This document shows, one piece after another, positions 1 to 12,700 of a stretch of 64,000 nt of DNA. The notes beneath the pieces are model-generated. The model was not told where the DNA came from, searched no databases, and saw nothing but the letters and a program-made list of their open reading frames with translations. Source of the stretch: Isoperla grammatica (lineage: Eukaryota > Arthropoda > Insecta > Plecoptera > Perlodidae); NCBI GenBank assembly GCA_945910005.1, contig OX246740.1:55359221-55423220 (forward strand), written 5' to 3'. Every line of letters starts with the position of its first letter. Position 1 is the stretch's first letter. The position numbers were made by a program, and so were the translations under genes.

Positions 1-171
1 CTCGCTAAGCCAAGTTTCAGTTAGAGCGAGAATATCAAAACTATTGCTACCTAAAACTAGTAAAACCTCATCTATATTACATAACAATGACCTAATATTA
101 ATATGACCTATACGTAAACTTGTGTTTTTTATTCGTTCAACTTGTAGGTTCTCAGACTTGAACCCCCTACC
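1..171 (-). CDS. Non-LTR retrotransposon ORF2, N-terminal endonuclease start (partial)
   Basis: Reading the minus strand from 171 to 1 gives an open frame that contains the segments GHINIRSLL and FDILALTETWLSE. These are the two classic early blocks of the APE-type endonuclease of LINE ORF2 proteins; the N of the first block and the E of ALTETWL are metal-site residues in this fold. The frame runs off the left edge, so the rest of the endonuclease and the reverse transcriptase lie outside the window. The frame directly continues that of ORF1, separated by a single TAG at 172-174, and no ATG precedes the endonuclease blocks. Expression could be by readthrough or reinitiation, or the TAG could be a mutation. 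The domain call is firm; the clade (CR1/Jockey-like) is a guess. Confidence 0.85.
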
Positions 172-1329
172 CTACGCAATATTCACTGCTTTGCGCGGCT
201 GCTGGGACGGTGTTTGTTTGCGAACCTGAGTAGCCGAGGACGATCGTCGCGCGAGAGACACATTGCTGTCAGATCTGACAGCTCGCTGAGCACGTGGCGT
301 GGCGTCAGTCCAGCTGGGCGCAGGTTTCATAGCTGTAACCTTGGCCGTCCTGCTCGGATAGCGGGGTGCGCCGGCGACAGCGGATGACTGACCTTGCGGG
401 GTGGGGGTGGTCTCCACTGCTACTTTCACTTTCCCTGTAGTCTGCACGGAGAGCGCGCGAAGCTGCTGGTGTTGCAGCGCGGGAGGACTCTCGGTTGTGA
501 TTGGCTCAGAAGACGAATGGCTGCCAGTGTCCATTGATGCCAGAGTCGGCGGGAAGCTCACCGAGGCTACTACTGCACCTGCCAAGGGATGTGTCTCCAC
601 GCTAGGGGATGGCTGATCTCGTACAGGGTGGGCTGAGTTACCGGGTGTTTCCTCCGCAGTGTCAACACTGGCCATTGACCGCTCCAGCTCCTTGCACCGC
701 TCTACAGACCAGTGTTCGCCGTCAATCATCAGCTTATCAAACCGCAGATATGCATGGAATCCTTGCTCTCGAGCAGCTATTAGGTGCTTCTTTAGGAAAT
801 CTCGGATTCTTTTCACTTCATCCGAATAATCTTCGGATATGGCGAGCATGGTTCCCCGGAGCTTTCTTGACTCATTTAAGATTTTTATTTTGGTTTTAAA
901 TGAGAGAAGTTTGAACACAACGGGCCTCTTTTTATACCCTCCCCACGCACCAACCCGATGGGCGCGCTCAATCTCCCAATCCTGCAGTTGGATGCCTAGG
1001 TGATGTTTAAGGACATTTCTCACCTTTTCTTCCGTGAGAGCCCATGTTTCTCGCTCATCCTCTAGACAACCGTATAACACCAGGTTGTTTCTACGGGATT
1101 GATTTTCAAGATAGTCAATCTTATTACTTAGACTACCGCAGAGCGTCTTGAGATGAGAGTTCTCAGAACGCAGTTCCTCTATACCACTTTCGAGCACCGC
1201 AACTTTCGCACTCACAAATTCCTTAACATCGCGCACATTCTTGTCTGTTTGAGACAGTTGATCAAATAAGAGTTTTACAGAGGCGTTTGTGTCCTTGACC
1301 ACGGTTAGAATATCGCTCGTACCCTCCAT
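172..1329 (-). CDS. Non-LTR retrotransposon ORF1 protein (L1 ORF1p-like RNA-binding)
   Basis: This is an intact ORF of 385 codons if started at the ATG at 1327-1329 (MEGTSDIL). An upstream in-frame ATG at 1410 would add 27 residues of unconvincing sequence. The order seen is an N-terminal heptad-rich coiled coil (about residues 5-85), ending in YLENQSRRNNLVLYG, which is the typical junction to the RRM-like domain of LINE ORF1 proteins. An RRM plus C-terminal domain follows (about 85-210, with ERAHRVG and RPVVFKLLSF). The last ~170 residues form a Ser/Thr/Pro/Ala-rich, basic, low-complexity tail. ORF1 proteins of this type trimerise, bind the element RNA and act as chaperones in the RNP. The frame is undamaged, so the insertion is probably young. 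It is a transposon gene, not a host gene. Confidence 0.87.
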   Translation of the reverse strand: MEGTSDILTVVKDTNASVKLLFDQLSQTDKNVRDVKEFVSAKVAVLESGIEELRSENSHLKTLCGSLSNKIDYLENQSRRNNLVLYGCLEDERETWALTEEKVRNVLKHHLGIQLQDWEIERAHRVGAWGGYKKRPVVFKLLSFKTKIKILNESRKLRGTMLAISEDYSDEVKRIRDFLKKHLIAAREQGFHAYLRFDKLMIDGEHWSVERCKELERSMASVDTAEETPGNSAHPVRDQPSPSVETHPLAGAVVASVSFPPTLASMDTGSHSSSEPITTESPPALQHQQLRALSVQTTGKVKVAVETTPTPQGQSSAVAGAPRYPSRTAKVTAMKPAPSWTDATPRAQRAVRSDSNVSLARRSSSATQVRKQTPSQQPRKAVNIA

Positions 1330-1500
1330 GGTGAACACCCTATGGCGAGCTGAACAGGCTAGCGCTACGCCCCCACTGTTCTTCTTAGTAGTGTGAAATA
1401 GGCGCCCCAAGCCACACGTGTAGCGGCAAGCAAACGCAGGAGTGGGCGGAGCCTATTTTTCGGCCTAGACTTCTGTTTCGGCCTAGCGCCCGAACCGAAA
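1330..1500 (-). mobile_element. Probable 5' UTR of the LINE
   Basis: The sequence upstream of ORF1 (minus strand) is richer in G+C than the AT-rich DNA beyond about 1510 and contains two direct copies of the word TCGGCCTAG (1460s and 1480s). I infer that it is the element's 5' UTR. The exact 5' end is not defined. Confidence 0.4.
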
Positions 1501-3735
1501 TCTAAATTCACGTATCCACACTAACTTCACCTTTACCAGTTCTACTAACAATACCACTCATACTGTTCACTTTTGGCTACATAACTGACGCGTTATTATT
1601 ACATTCTAACAAGTCCAACACACAATTTGAACGGTATTCATTGTCACTCTTAGGCACTCGCACTATTTACATCCGCCATCTTCCAACGTATTCGACGTAA
1701 GAATGTTTTTAAATATAATATAACGGAGTCATCTTGAATCGATTATAGTCGAACGTATCGCGATATGGAGCCGGATACAACCAAGCCCCTAAGATGTTAG
1801 GTCAACCGCAACAAGTGGTTGAAAACTGAATGAATGCCATCATTATCTGTAATGGCGAGTATGTTGCTAGTTGTTTTATCAATTCTACTTCTTATTAAAT
1901 GTATCGATCAGTATAAAAGTCAACAGTAATATGCGCATTGAAGATTGTTCTGCGGTTTATTTGTTGTAAAGAACACATCACGAACAAGAAAGCCAACACT
2001 CATCGTCCGGCATTGAAATAAAAATATTTCTGATCTCAAAAGCCTATATAAGCTCAAGTGAACACAAATAAATTATATTTTGTTCGCTTAGTTTACAGAG
2101 TTATATTTTATACGGTTTCGTTTTATGTATATTGCTGCTTTTGTTTGGCTGTCGTCGATACTTCTAACTAATCAATCACCATTTAAAAATTGAAATCAAT
2201 TCTAGATCAGCGATATCTCTTCTGTGAGCAGACATTTGAATCTATAAGCTACTAGAATAATAAAAAGCACACTGCTTCTCTATTACCGACGACACATTGA
2301 GCCCATTTCATTTTTGTACAAGCTAAGAAAGTTGTAGGATAGTCATCTAGTAGTGTCAACAACACTTCATACGTTTATCTCAATGTATCACATAAACACA
2401 TTCCCATGGTGACACTTTATCATGTAATTCTCTCCTTTCACTGATATCTGCGTAGCTGAACGCTCTAGTTGGTTTAGGCTACCTCTTGCCTTCCTACCGC
2501 CCACCATTCGAATGTACGTATTAACTGTGTCAGCCACTCTTGAAGTCATTGCAGCATGACGAGAACATCTTTTAATTAGAAACGCACTTTTGATTATATC
2601 TATTAAATATTTTGAAACCATGCATCTTTTAATTAACCTCAAATTATTACATCAAAATTAATTAGTTCAAATTTACAAGTGCGTAATGCAGTATGTATTT
2701 TATTCTACATAATTTGAAGTAAAAGCTAAACGGAGTCTAGTTTTTCTGAGCGTAACTCGAAACTATGTGTTCACTTATATCTTTAATGTTAAAACATATA
2801 TTCCTACATAAAGAATAAAATGTTTATACTATTGTACAGTGCATTCCATTCTCTTATAGTGTTCGAGCTATGTAATTAATATTAATCAATCATACAATCA
2901 AATATAAAACTCACCAATGAGCGAAGGGTCTACGTTTTGTTACGCAATTAAATACAAAAAACATAAATACATTCAAGAAGGTAACTATTATATCAATTTC
3001 TATCAGATTCCGCACTTTTATCATTCGGTTGTTCTACGCTGAATATCCACAATGTGTTTTAAAACTGTCTAAACTTATCCACGCATTCTCTATCACACTT
3101 CACCTTTCATTCATGTTACATTTGATATGACTGACAGGCTAGGGTATAATGTACTGTGTGGCGAAGTGGTCAAGGCAGGAGTATATAGCACAGAACATAC
3201 AGAACATTGACTGACAGCAAATGGAAAACTGTTTAAAAAACAATCAACGGATAAAACACATGATGATATTGAATTAAAACGACACCAATCAAGAGCAAAG
3301 CTTAATGAATTCATCGCATCACCTCGTGTGGTCTTCCACCAAACTATGCGAATGCAAACGCTCACCCGCTTCTATATTAGCATAACAACTCATCAACCTG
3401 TTGATACCGACGAAAGCTGCCAAGATAATGTGAGTAAAAAAAACAAAGTGAACAATACGTCAAACGAGAAACGAGAATGTGTTGGTTGTTATTTCAAGTA
3501 AGTCTCGGCAGAAGCGAGAGTGATACAAGATTCATGCAAGATGCGTTTACCGTTGTTATCTTAGATGTTTACTGTATTTAAACACTTGTTGTGTTATAGT
3601 ATTATGACGTACACAATTTCAAACATAGAGTGATAGTTATTGTTTACTTTCGATGTGAGTACAGTACTTATACATCCAACGCAGAAGGTCTTGGGGGCTC
3701 TTTATAACTTAGAAATTTAACTTAAATCTATCTAT
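1501..3735. other. AT-rich intergenic DNA, no gene seen
   Basis: Only short random frames occur. Nothing resembles a known domain, and there are no strong repeats. A diverged direct repeat may link about 3530-3670 with 4160-4315 (shared words such as ACCGTTGTTAT and AGTTATTGTTTACT), with a short hairpin-bearing segment between them. Confidence 0.5.
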
Positions 3736-3917
3736 ATGATATACTGGGTCTGGGTTTACAAGATGGCTGAGTTTATAAGTATTTTATCAGCCTATCTGTA
3801 TACCTCTATAAGTCCTGGCCCAGGTCACACGAATAAGACACTAATTCCTGGTGGGAACAAAGATATGCAAATGAAGATTCCAATACGTTTTCAAAACTTC
3901 TTCTCAGCTGGTATGGA

Positions 3918-3989
3918 CCTGGATTCACAAGATGTCAAAAATTTAACTGGTCTTATAAATAAGACCAAAAAGCCCCTTGTGAATTCAGG
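3918..3989. repeat. Nested hairpin, possible MITE core
   Basis: A palindrome GGTCTTATAAATAAGACC (3949-3966) is embedded in a larger inverted repeat: CCTGGATTCACAAG at 3918-3931 pairs with CTTGTGAATTCAGG at 3976-3989 (one mismatch). This suggests the middle of a small foldback element. It overlaps a 109-codon ORF (3736-4065), which is best explained as chance. Confidence 0.5.
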
Positions 3990-4065
3990 CCCTGGTGTGT
4001 ATGTAAACAGTTTTTATTCTATCTCTGAAGCTGTTGTAAGAACAACCGATGAAGCACTTCATTAA

Positions 4066-7000
4066 TGGTTAATTATAATGTCCCTCACTGAAAATCAATT
4101 CGTGTAACTTGGTGGGTAGACAAAAAGCACATATTTAATTATTTATTTAAAACAGTATCCATTAAGATGCATTAACCGTTGTTATTACAAGTTCATCTAT
4201 TGGAATACGGTTACGTAGTAGCTCGGTAATGGTATTAGATTCATGGTATTAGATTTATTTTCTAAAATATGGTATATACAGTTATTGTTTACTCTCAGTT
4301 CGAGTATAGATAGCTATTATTAACATTATTAATAGAGTGACGACATGCGATGAGTCACCCCATGCTAACAACCGAGTAGCTATGCAAATTTCTGTAATGG
4401 CCACAGATAAGAGAAAGAAGACTTATGTATAAGGGCACACTTTAATCACAGTGTCAGACATGCAGAATGGATGCTTAAGATGCCACCATACACTTACGGA
4501 TAAGAGCCAACCGCCACTTTAGCCAACATAATGGTAACAATAAAACCGCAATTTGAAGGATTTCATTTCTACGCTTTACTTTATACTAGAACGCGGGTTA
4601 GTTAGTATGTTCACGCCTACCAAACACACGGATAAAAGAAACGACTTGGTTTATTGATTTATAAATACGATTATGAAAACCTTTGCAAATTAATATTAAA
4701 AGAAATAATGTATAAATATAATTAAGATAAATGTGGGTGTTGAGAAATATATAGTGGGGGTATTTTTACAAAGAACTGTAATCACAAACTACAAGACTAT
4801 TGTATACATAACGCAAATATTATCGGCATGTGTTTATTAATATTGTACGACTGTATTCGTCAAAAGTTTTACCGAATTCAAACAATCATTGGCCCTATTA
4901 AGGCAGAGTATCTCACTCGTAAAAATATATCACTATATATTCGGAAACCCAATGTGAAACTTCGTGACCCAAGACTCAAAATGTTACACCTAGAATGTGA
5001 CATGCACCGAAACTAGAAGTGTCCCTAACTGAATGGTCAAGATTGTCACCCACAAATTTCTTTCAACAACTTATCGTCGTTGTTTTTAAACAGTGAGAAC
5101 GGACACGCCGACCTAAATTCTTCCACCGCCTACGAAGCATAATGGACCTTCGTCTGAGTTCAATGTCACCAATCTGTATATAAGTAAAGAAACTCTTTTA
5201 TTTACGAATATGGAAATGGTGTGGGCGTACCCTCCGTGTTTAAAAGTTAGTATGTGGTTTACGTGGGTCTATACCAGCGCCACTGCACCGCAACTAGCAT
5301 CACATTACGACCTGCTTACAAGTATTGTGTTGAGAGATAAATAGACTATGAACGACAGACTAAAAAGTTTGTTATTTCATTCGTAATGCGTCGGTTATCT
5401 TCTTCTATAGGTTCCGCATAATCACCGATACAACAATTTACGAAATATGAAAAATGGAGTCAACTAGGTGCGACGAAAAAATTCACGAAGGTCATGTTTT
5501 GGTTTATGTAATTGTAGACATATCTTCGGTAGGGACACGGTGTACAGCTGCTCTTAATTTTTTGTTATTTTTATAGAGTGTTTTAGTTTCATAGGGTTGG
5601 ATGATCAGTGGTCAAAAGATGGATGTGCGTGGGTAAACATGAAGCACAGCCCGTTTGTAATAAAAACTCATTGAATGGACTCATTGATACAAAAATGAAA
5701 ATAATTTTTTGGTTACCATAAATGTGAAATACATCTTTCCACCTTTAGTCTGCCCAAGTTTTTTCGAAAGTAAAAGTACCATTGGTAAACATTGTAACGG
5801 TAGACTGAACAAAAGAGCATTAAAACACATTAAAAACATGCTTTTACAGTTGTTTTGTATTTTCTCAATTCTAGTCAACTTCCAACGTTTTGAAACGGTC
5901 TGTTTTGTAGTATTTAATTGTTTCTGCTTACTTGACACATTTATAAACACCATCTGTAAGTTTGACTCTATATCCACCTGTTGCTCAGCAATGTTTTGTC
6001 TTAGTAAAGTTATGTCCTACCGTGGTTGGTCGCCTCTCATCGAACCGGAAGCCACACAGCGTCCGGAACATCAGCCTGGACCTCATGAGGTAACGGTAAA
6101 CGGGGCCCACACACCTGTCTGCAACAAATAAACCGTGTCACTCTATGTCACAATGCATAGATCTCTCCCAGTTCAATGTGACTGGTCAATTAGTGTCGAG
6201 ACATAACTCACATGCAAACAGATCATAGATACGAGCTTGGTTGTCGCGTATCGACGTGTACACTGGAATTACACGGTGCAATCGGCGTGACATGTTAGTG
6301 TTTAACGACGTACTCGACACAGGGAGCTTCCAATAACGTCATTTCCGGTATCGCACGGTAGCCATACTGAGGTACTCTGTAAACATTTGTTTACGTTCTT
6401 CCGACACTGCATTGTTGCAATATTGCAGATGTCCTTTGACTGACACATCGACTGTTTTCAAACAAAGGTTTCGTATTACGACTGAAAACAAAATAAGAAC
6501 GCGTAAACTCTGTTTGAAGACAATCATTTGCATGTGTTATCATTTTCTTGAACTTTTACCTGCACACATAAATCTATACGGCTCGAAACTGTGATATAAC
6601 CTGGATAACCTATGTGTCTTCTTCGACAGAACAAATGTAAACAAGCAATGCGTACCTCATAATGGCCGCCACGTGACGTCGATTGAAAGCTCGTCCCTAT
6701 TAGAGTAGTAGTTGTAGTCTCATACCGACCTCAGATCCTTATATCTACCGCCCTTTTCATGAACGCTGTTTAAACCAGAATCAACAGGTTCCTGACGTTC
6801 TTTCGCACATTCGCAAACCAAAGAGCAAAGATTAATTAAAGATATGCACACAAGAGCCCACTTTGCGAGCACCGGTCACCACGAGAGGTAACTCACCTCG
6901 ATCGACGTAAATTTCAGAATTTTAACTTCTTTGGACGAGGCCTACGACATGATTGACATAGTTCACTCATTTGCCACAGTGCAAGAATATGTTTTTCACA

Positions 7001-9514
7001 TGTTTGCTTCGTTGATACAATTGTTACAGCCGCATTTACATAGTTCACTAACGTTTAGGACTATACATTAATTGATTCATTTGATGCATGAAAGCTATTA
7101 AACACTTACAAAGTATTTTCACTCACTTTTTTATTTTATAATTTCAACAAAATTGCAAACAGGACTGCATTCGTCAGCGGAGCGAATAGTCAGATGTTTT
7201 ACCGTTTTGCTGCATCTCGCCGAGTAATGGTGCATTAACTCTTAAAGTAAAGTCTTGAGTACACACATTAAATCACTAGTTCTAAGTAAAGCCTGAAGTA
7301 CACGCGGCTTAAGCGGCGATAAACACATTTATAAGGAATAGAGTTTTGATATCTAGTTTTGTTACCACTTACATGTACATTACACATTTTGTCAGCCAGC
7401 AACCTTACATTTTAGAGAGGTAACGGACTCTTCTCAAATGCTCGTATTTAATCTTGAAATGTCAGTTGCAAAAACACAGATAGGCACTTTTGAAAAACGT
7501 AAATATTATTTGCAACTGATGTATTTTGGTTTGCAATTTGACAATGTTTAAGCATGTTAAAGGAATTTTAACCGACAAAAGTCGAGGGTTTTGGACAGTA
7601 GGGGGACCTACCATAGAGATGGATAGGTGGACATATAGTCTTGACACATTGGACAAACTAAAAGTTTCCCCGTATACAGGAATTATAAATTTATCATAAA
7701 TTCATCAACACAAGATTAAAGAAATTAAGAAGAAAAAACGTTTCTTAAATGTAATTACATAGCGACCTTGAAAGCATGAACGTGATAGAGATGAACTGAT
7801 AACTAATTAAACTATAATTACATGTCAATTTTTGACGCTAAAAAATCATTTCTTTTTACATACGAAAGTTACCGTGATTCACAGATGTGCGATGATAAGT
7901 CAGAATTGACGCCTTATCAGTGAACGACATCTTAACTCTCGGCACGATCATGTTATCGCCATTAATCATACATGTTTATGCTTGCAAGTCATGTAAAATT
8001 AGATTTCACTTAATAATAAACATAAGCTAGATCACGATCAACGGAGATCCTCATTAGTTAACCGACAAACTAATTTAGGTGAAGCTCAATTTAATCATAC
8101 AGATTTTAACTTTCCAGATTTAACACATTTATAAAAAAAATCCACCCCCTTTACTATATTAACTGTTGAGTCAATATTTCTATGATGCATTATTATGAAC
8201 AAAATACGTAATCTTAGATATGTGAAAGTGATTTTTCAACCCCGCAATACAGCGTAACATACATTTTGCTAATGGTCAGAATAATTGTGTAAAATGTACA
8301 CAATGAATGCTAAGCCCATTTAGGAGAGATTGCACAAGAAAAGAAACTATGTGTTATTTCAATGCACGTTTTGTATCTATGCAAGATGTGCATTAACCAG
8401 TTCTAGCTAACAATTAGTCGTGCTGATTTAAACCATAATTATAAGTCCTTAAACAATTTTAAGGAAATTTTAAGAGTTTTATACTGACTACGAATAATAA
8501 AACCATAACAAGTTTGAGTGGAACAAACCGAGTTTCTACAGATTTGACTCGACCTACCTAAAAAGAGTATATCCGCATTGAACGCTGCAATTGTTTCTGC
8601 ATGTACTCATTCAAAATTAACAAAACTGAAATTTTCAGAGTGTAATTTAGAATTTTAAAACGTTTTCCAAGTGAGAGTGGGCATAGTAATATGGGGTGAT
8701 AACAATAAAATACCTCATTTAGCTTTAGTTAACCGTATCATTTTGTTATTTTGTCATTACAAAATGTGTGAAATGTCCTAAGGGCTGTTGTTTTAAACCA
8801 AACGATCGTAGATAGAATAATACACATGTTATGCATGATATATCATACATGGAGAACTAGATTGAATTGTTAAATAATAAAAGTAATACTTGGTAGTCCA
8901 TCCACTCAATGGATTGTGTTGATATTGATATAAATGAATTAAATTTGGTCGTATTTCGACTCCAAATTAAGTACCTTAATGACGCTAGAAATGTGTAACA
9001 TTTATAGAAGCCAACCCTTTAAATTATTATGGATCTGCATTTGTCCCTTATTTACATATACAGTAACAATATAAAACAACTAACGTCATGGATCAACCAA
9101 TGGATCAACCAATTCCTGCATATAAATATTATTTCTTTATTTAAAGATTATGTTACTCTCTACCAAATCTGATTTAAAAATTTAGGTAAACACGAGTCTT
9201 CAAAAAGCACAATAATTACAATAATTTCCTTTTTATTTCCACCTCAATTTTCCGGTTTCATAATTCATTACTCGTCCGGTCATCTCTATAAAACTAATAA
9301 CCATGAAGTAATCCGCGTAAATCTCCTCGCCTAATTGCTTTAATTACTAATAATTCAACTGCAGTGAACGAGTTTCCAACGAAACTAGCTCAAGTGTTCG
9401 TCTGTAGACCCCTCGAACCGCCCTGCGAGACCATCACCAAACTGGATTATGCCCACGGAAAACATCCATCCAACCAACCAACTCGGAGCAAAAAGAAAAC
9501 CACCTGGAGGATAA
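4066..9514. other. Intergenic DNA upstream of the Osiris cluster, no gene seen
   Basis: About 5.4 kb of AT-rich sequence with only short frames (up to 140 codons), none with recognisable domains, signal peptides or plausible splice structure. No clear transposon ends were found by eye. Cis-regulatory elements for the downstream cluster may lie here but cannot be identified. Confidence 0.5.
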
Positions 9515-9550
9515 TATAAATACGACGGGGAGTATCGGACTGGTTTCAGT
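9515..9550 (+). promoter_or_regulatory. Core promoter of Osiris gene A (TATA plus initiator)
   Basis: TATAAATA lies at 9515-9522 and an arthropod initiator TTCAGTG has its A at 9548, 33 bp downstream. This predicts a 40-nt 5' UTR before the ATG at 9588. Spacing and motifs fit an insect TATA/Inr promoter. The start is predicted, not measured. Confidence 0.65.
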
Positions 9551-9587
9551 GTGTGATCGCTCCTCGTCCGAAGAAAGTCGCTCGGCT

Positions 9588-9771
9588 ATGTCTCGTGTGC
9601 TCTGTCTGTGTCTAGTGGCCGTCACGTGCGTCTCGGCGCGGCTACTCCACGCCAAGGTCAACGATGACGACGTCTACCTCGAGAGGGTGCATCGGGAGTG
9701 CAACGAGGGCAAGTCGCCCCTGGGGTGTCTCAAATACAGAGCGATGGACTTTGTGCAGAGAGTCACCAACG
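9588..9771 (+). CDS. Osiris gene A exon 1: signal peptide and two-Cys motif
   Basis: The exon starts at the ATG in GGCTATGTCTCG. Residues 4-17 are hydrophobic (VLCLCLVAVTCVSA). The two-Cys segment reads REC(8 residues)CLKYRAMDFV, with C38 and C47. The exon ends in AACG before the donor GTGAGT (9772), leaving one base of a split codon. Its coding length of 184 nt equals that of gene B exon 1. Confidence 0.87.
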
Positions 9772-12700
9772 GTGAGTTTATTGATTTATTAATTGTTGAT
9801 CCTATTCGTCTACCTCATTTTTCTCGTGAATAAATTAAAATTTTCGCACAATTCAAAATGAATCTTGCAAACTTAGGTGTTATCTAGGGTTTTATGAGCC
9901 AACATTTTTATAAATTACGTTGGGAAAGTCGGAAAAGCTATATGTACATAATATTATATTTTGTACATATATTTTCTTCGAATCACTAGAACACATTCAA
10001 TATTATATATTATAATAGAGAATATTCAATGAATTTCTTGGTATTTTCATATTTCAACAAGTCAGTATAATACTGGTAAAGTGATAAGGAATACAGATAC
10101 AGATACATGCACGCAGATGTGTTTTGATAAGAACTTCAAACTGGATTTGAGACGGTTCGAATATTTAATCGTTACAATTGTTTCAGCGGTAATTTTTAAA
10201 CAAATTAAATAATTTTTAAAAAGTTCGCTCTGATTATTTTATGCTAAGTTAGTAATAATATCTCGTAGGAAACCTGCCCAGGAACAACATGTCCTTTGTG
10301 ATTAACTATATCGGTATTGTTGTATTTGGAATAGTTTGGAAGGGTTGTCTACGGCTGATAGTATCACTCAGTCCCAACACCCGTCTTATCAGTTAAACCT
10401 TTTTCTAAATGTTTTTTTCATTTCTTCGACTCAGTTCTGTATTTTTTACCTTCCAGATGAGTTTTTTCCCCCAAGTTACCAGTGTGCTAGTCCAGTAACA
10501 GAATATAAACGTTTCAGTCACACCAGAGCCGGCGGCCGTAGATAATAGTGCTCGTGCAACTGAGCTACTGGGGCAAACATAACCTGTATTAACTAGTTAT
10601 CGATATTCCGAGTACGTGATGCACGTATTAGCACACAGATGAAACCATATAACTGTTACTGATGACATGAGTTACGTGCTTGCTACAGATTCAAATGCAG
10701 AGGGTTTTCGGGTTCGATTCCCGTTAGAAGCTTTGATAACTCGGTTCATTATAGAAATTAACACTACTGTGTAAATTACACAGTATTATATCCCACATAT
10801 ATTAGTGAACATACTATAATTAATAAGTTAGAATTTTCGTTATTTGAATATGTATAAATAAATCCCATCTATGCACTCTTTATGTTTTGTTACCGTAAAA
10901 AACAATTAAATATATATTGTAGATGTATTATATTAGAGAGTTATGTATTGTGCCTACAAAACCACCGATTAGTATATCAGAGAATGTTACTGTAAACGAC
11001 AGGTGAATTTAATCGTTCAAACAAGATGCTCACTATAAAACAAAGACTGGGGGAAGACAAACAAATGGAAAGAGAAACGTGGGCACTGGCAAATATCTAA
11101 ATACCTCTGGGCATCGAAGAGTACTTCCAATAAGATTCAACCCAAAATATTTTCTGTCAACAACAGAGTCATCAACATTAAATTGAACAAGACGTCTTCT
11201 TATGCTTTACCTTGTATTGAATCCCCTCTAAACAGAAACTCGAGAGAATTCCCATCTGGAGCTTCAGGCTGATATGTAACCATAATTGCTTTTCACTTTT
11301 AATACAAGTCATGCGGTTGGTGGGACGTTTACAAAATCAAAATGTGTACACGAGATGGCTTATTGCCTTTACATACTCGAAATATTTGTATGTCAGCCAC
11401 AGCAAAACACTATAGTTTTGTAATATGACAAGTATACGGCATCTTGTAACTGTGTGTCACTTAAAACTAAACACAAGCGCCAAGATATGTAAGATATCCC
11501 ATTCCGCTGAGTCACTAAACACTCAGTAGAAGTGACTTAAGTGAGTAGTGTAATAGAATCTTAGACATTTGCATTGCAAACCACTTCAACTATGTAAAAC
11601 ACACGCAAAGAACATCTTACAACATCATCAAGAGTCGTCTCAGTGATGGAAATACGATGCCAACCTCTGAGCTTCATATTTTCTGGTATTTTAAAGTTTT
11701 GTAATAAAACCTTTACATAGACATACATACCCAACTACAAATAAGTACGGGGGAAGTTATGTACAAATGAAACCAAATTCCTTGTTTTATAATCCCGACA
11801 TTTAATATAAGGAAGAATCGTGAGCGTTTTTGTTAGTACACACATGCACACAGAAAATGCGACTGGAACAATGCAAATCTCAGGAAGACTTTGGTGTCAA
11901 CATTTATCAATTTAAATCAAAACGGAGGTGTAACAATTTACAAAAATCAGTTTAAATTTATAAGCAAGAAGCATCTAACTAGGTTTAGATAATATTGAAC
12001 TCAAATTCTTGAGAATTTAGTCCATTGCCATCTAAAGACCTAATAGTATTAAACTGTAAACGACACGATGATAAATGCACGTGTTTATTTCGCTTCGCTT
12101 CATCTTGTGTACTATATGCATAACTTCAAATTCTAATATGTTCTACATATTATGCAAATGCAGACCTATACTGAAATAATTAATTTCGACATTTATATGA
12201 CCACAAAAAAATTGGGTCACAAAACCGTTTTACTCGTCCACTACCTAACTCATCTCTTAAACATGCATGATGCAACTTCCTAGAAGTCCTGTCCACTGCC
12301 GAACGGTATCATACCATAAATCTAAAAGGCTGTGACTGTGGGATCGATCCTTAATAAGCCCAGTTGAACACAACAGGTTTCCAGCGGTTTGGAAGCCAAT
12401 GAGAACACGAATTGAACGCGCATCAAATACGTCATGTGGGCTCACCAGTTCGGCCTAGTTGCATACTTACATATACAATACATCACCATATATATACGAT
12501 GTAGACCGGCGGTGAAAATGAAAACTAAAATGGTGAGTCGGCGATATTTCTTCGCACAGAATCCGCCCCCGCTAAAATCGTATCCTGATGACCTTGATTT
12601 CCAATATGGTGGCGTTTTAGATGGATTCGAGTTCCGCGTCCTAGCGATGTCCATACAAACAACAGACACTTTCTGCAGATGCAAGATCAGAACCGCATGC

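Noticed and set aside
3736..4065. 109-codon plus-strand ORF
   Set aside because: No domain, no splice context, and it overlaps a nested palindrome (3918-3989) that would explain the sequence as part of a small foldback element.
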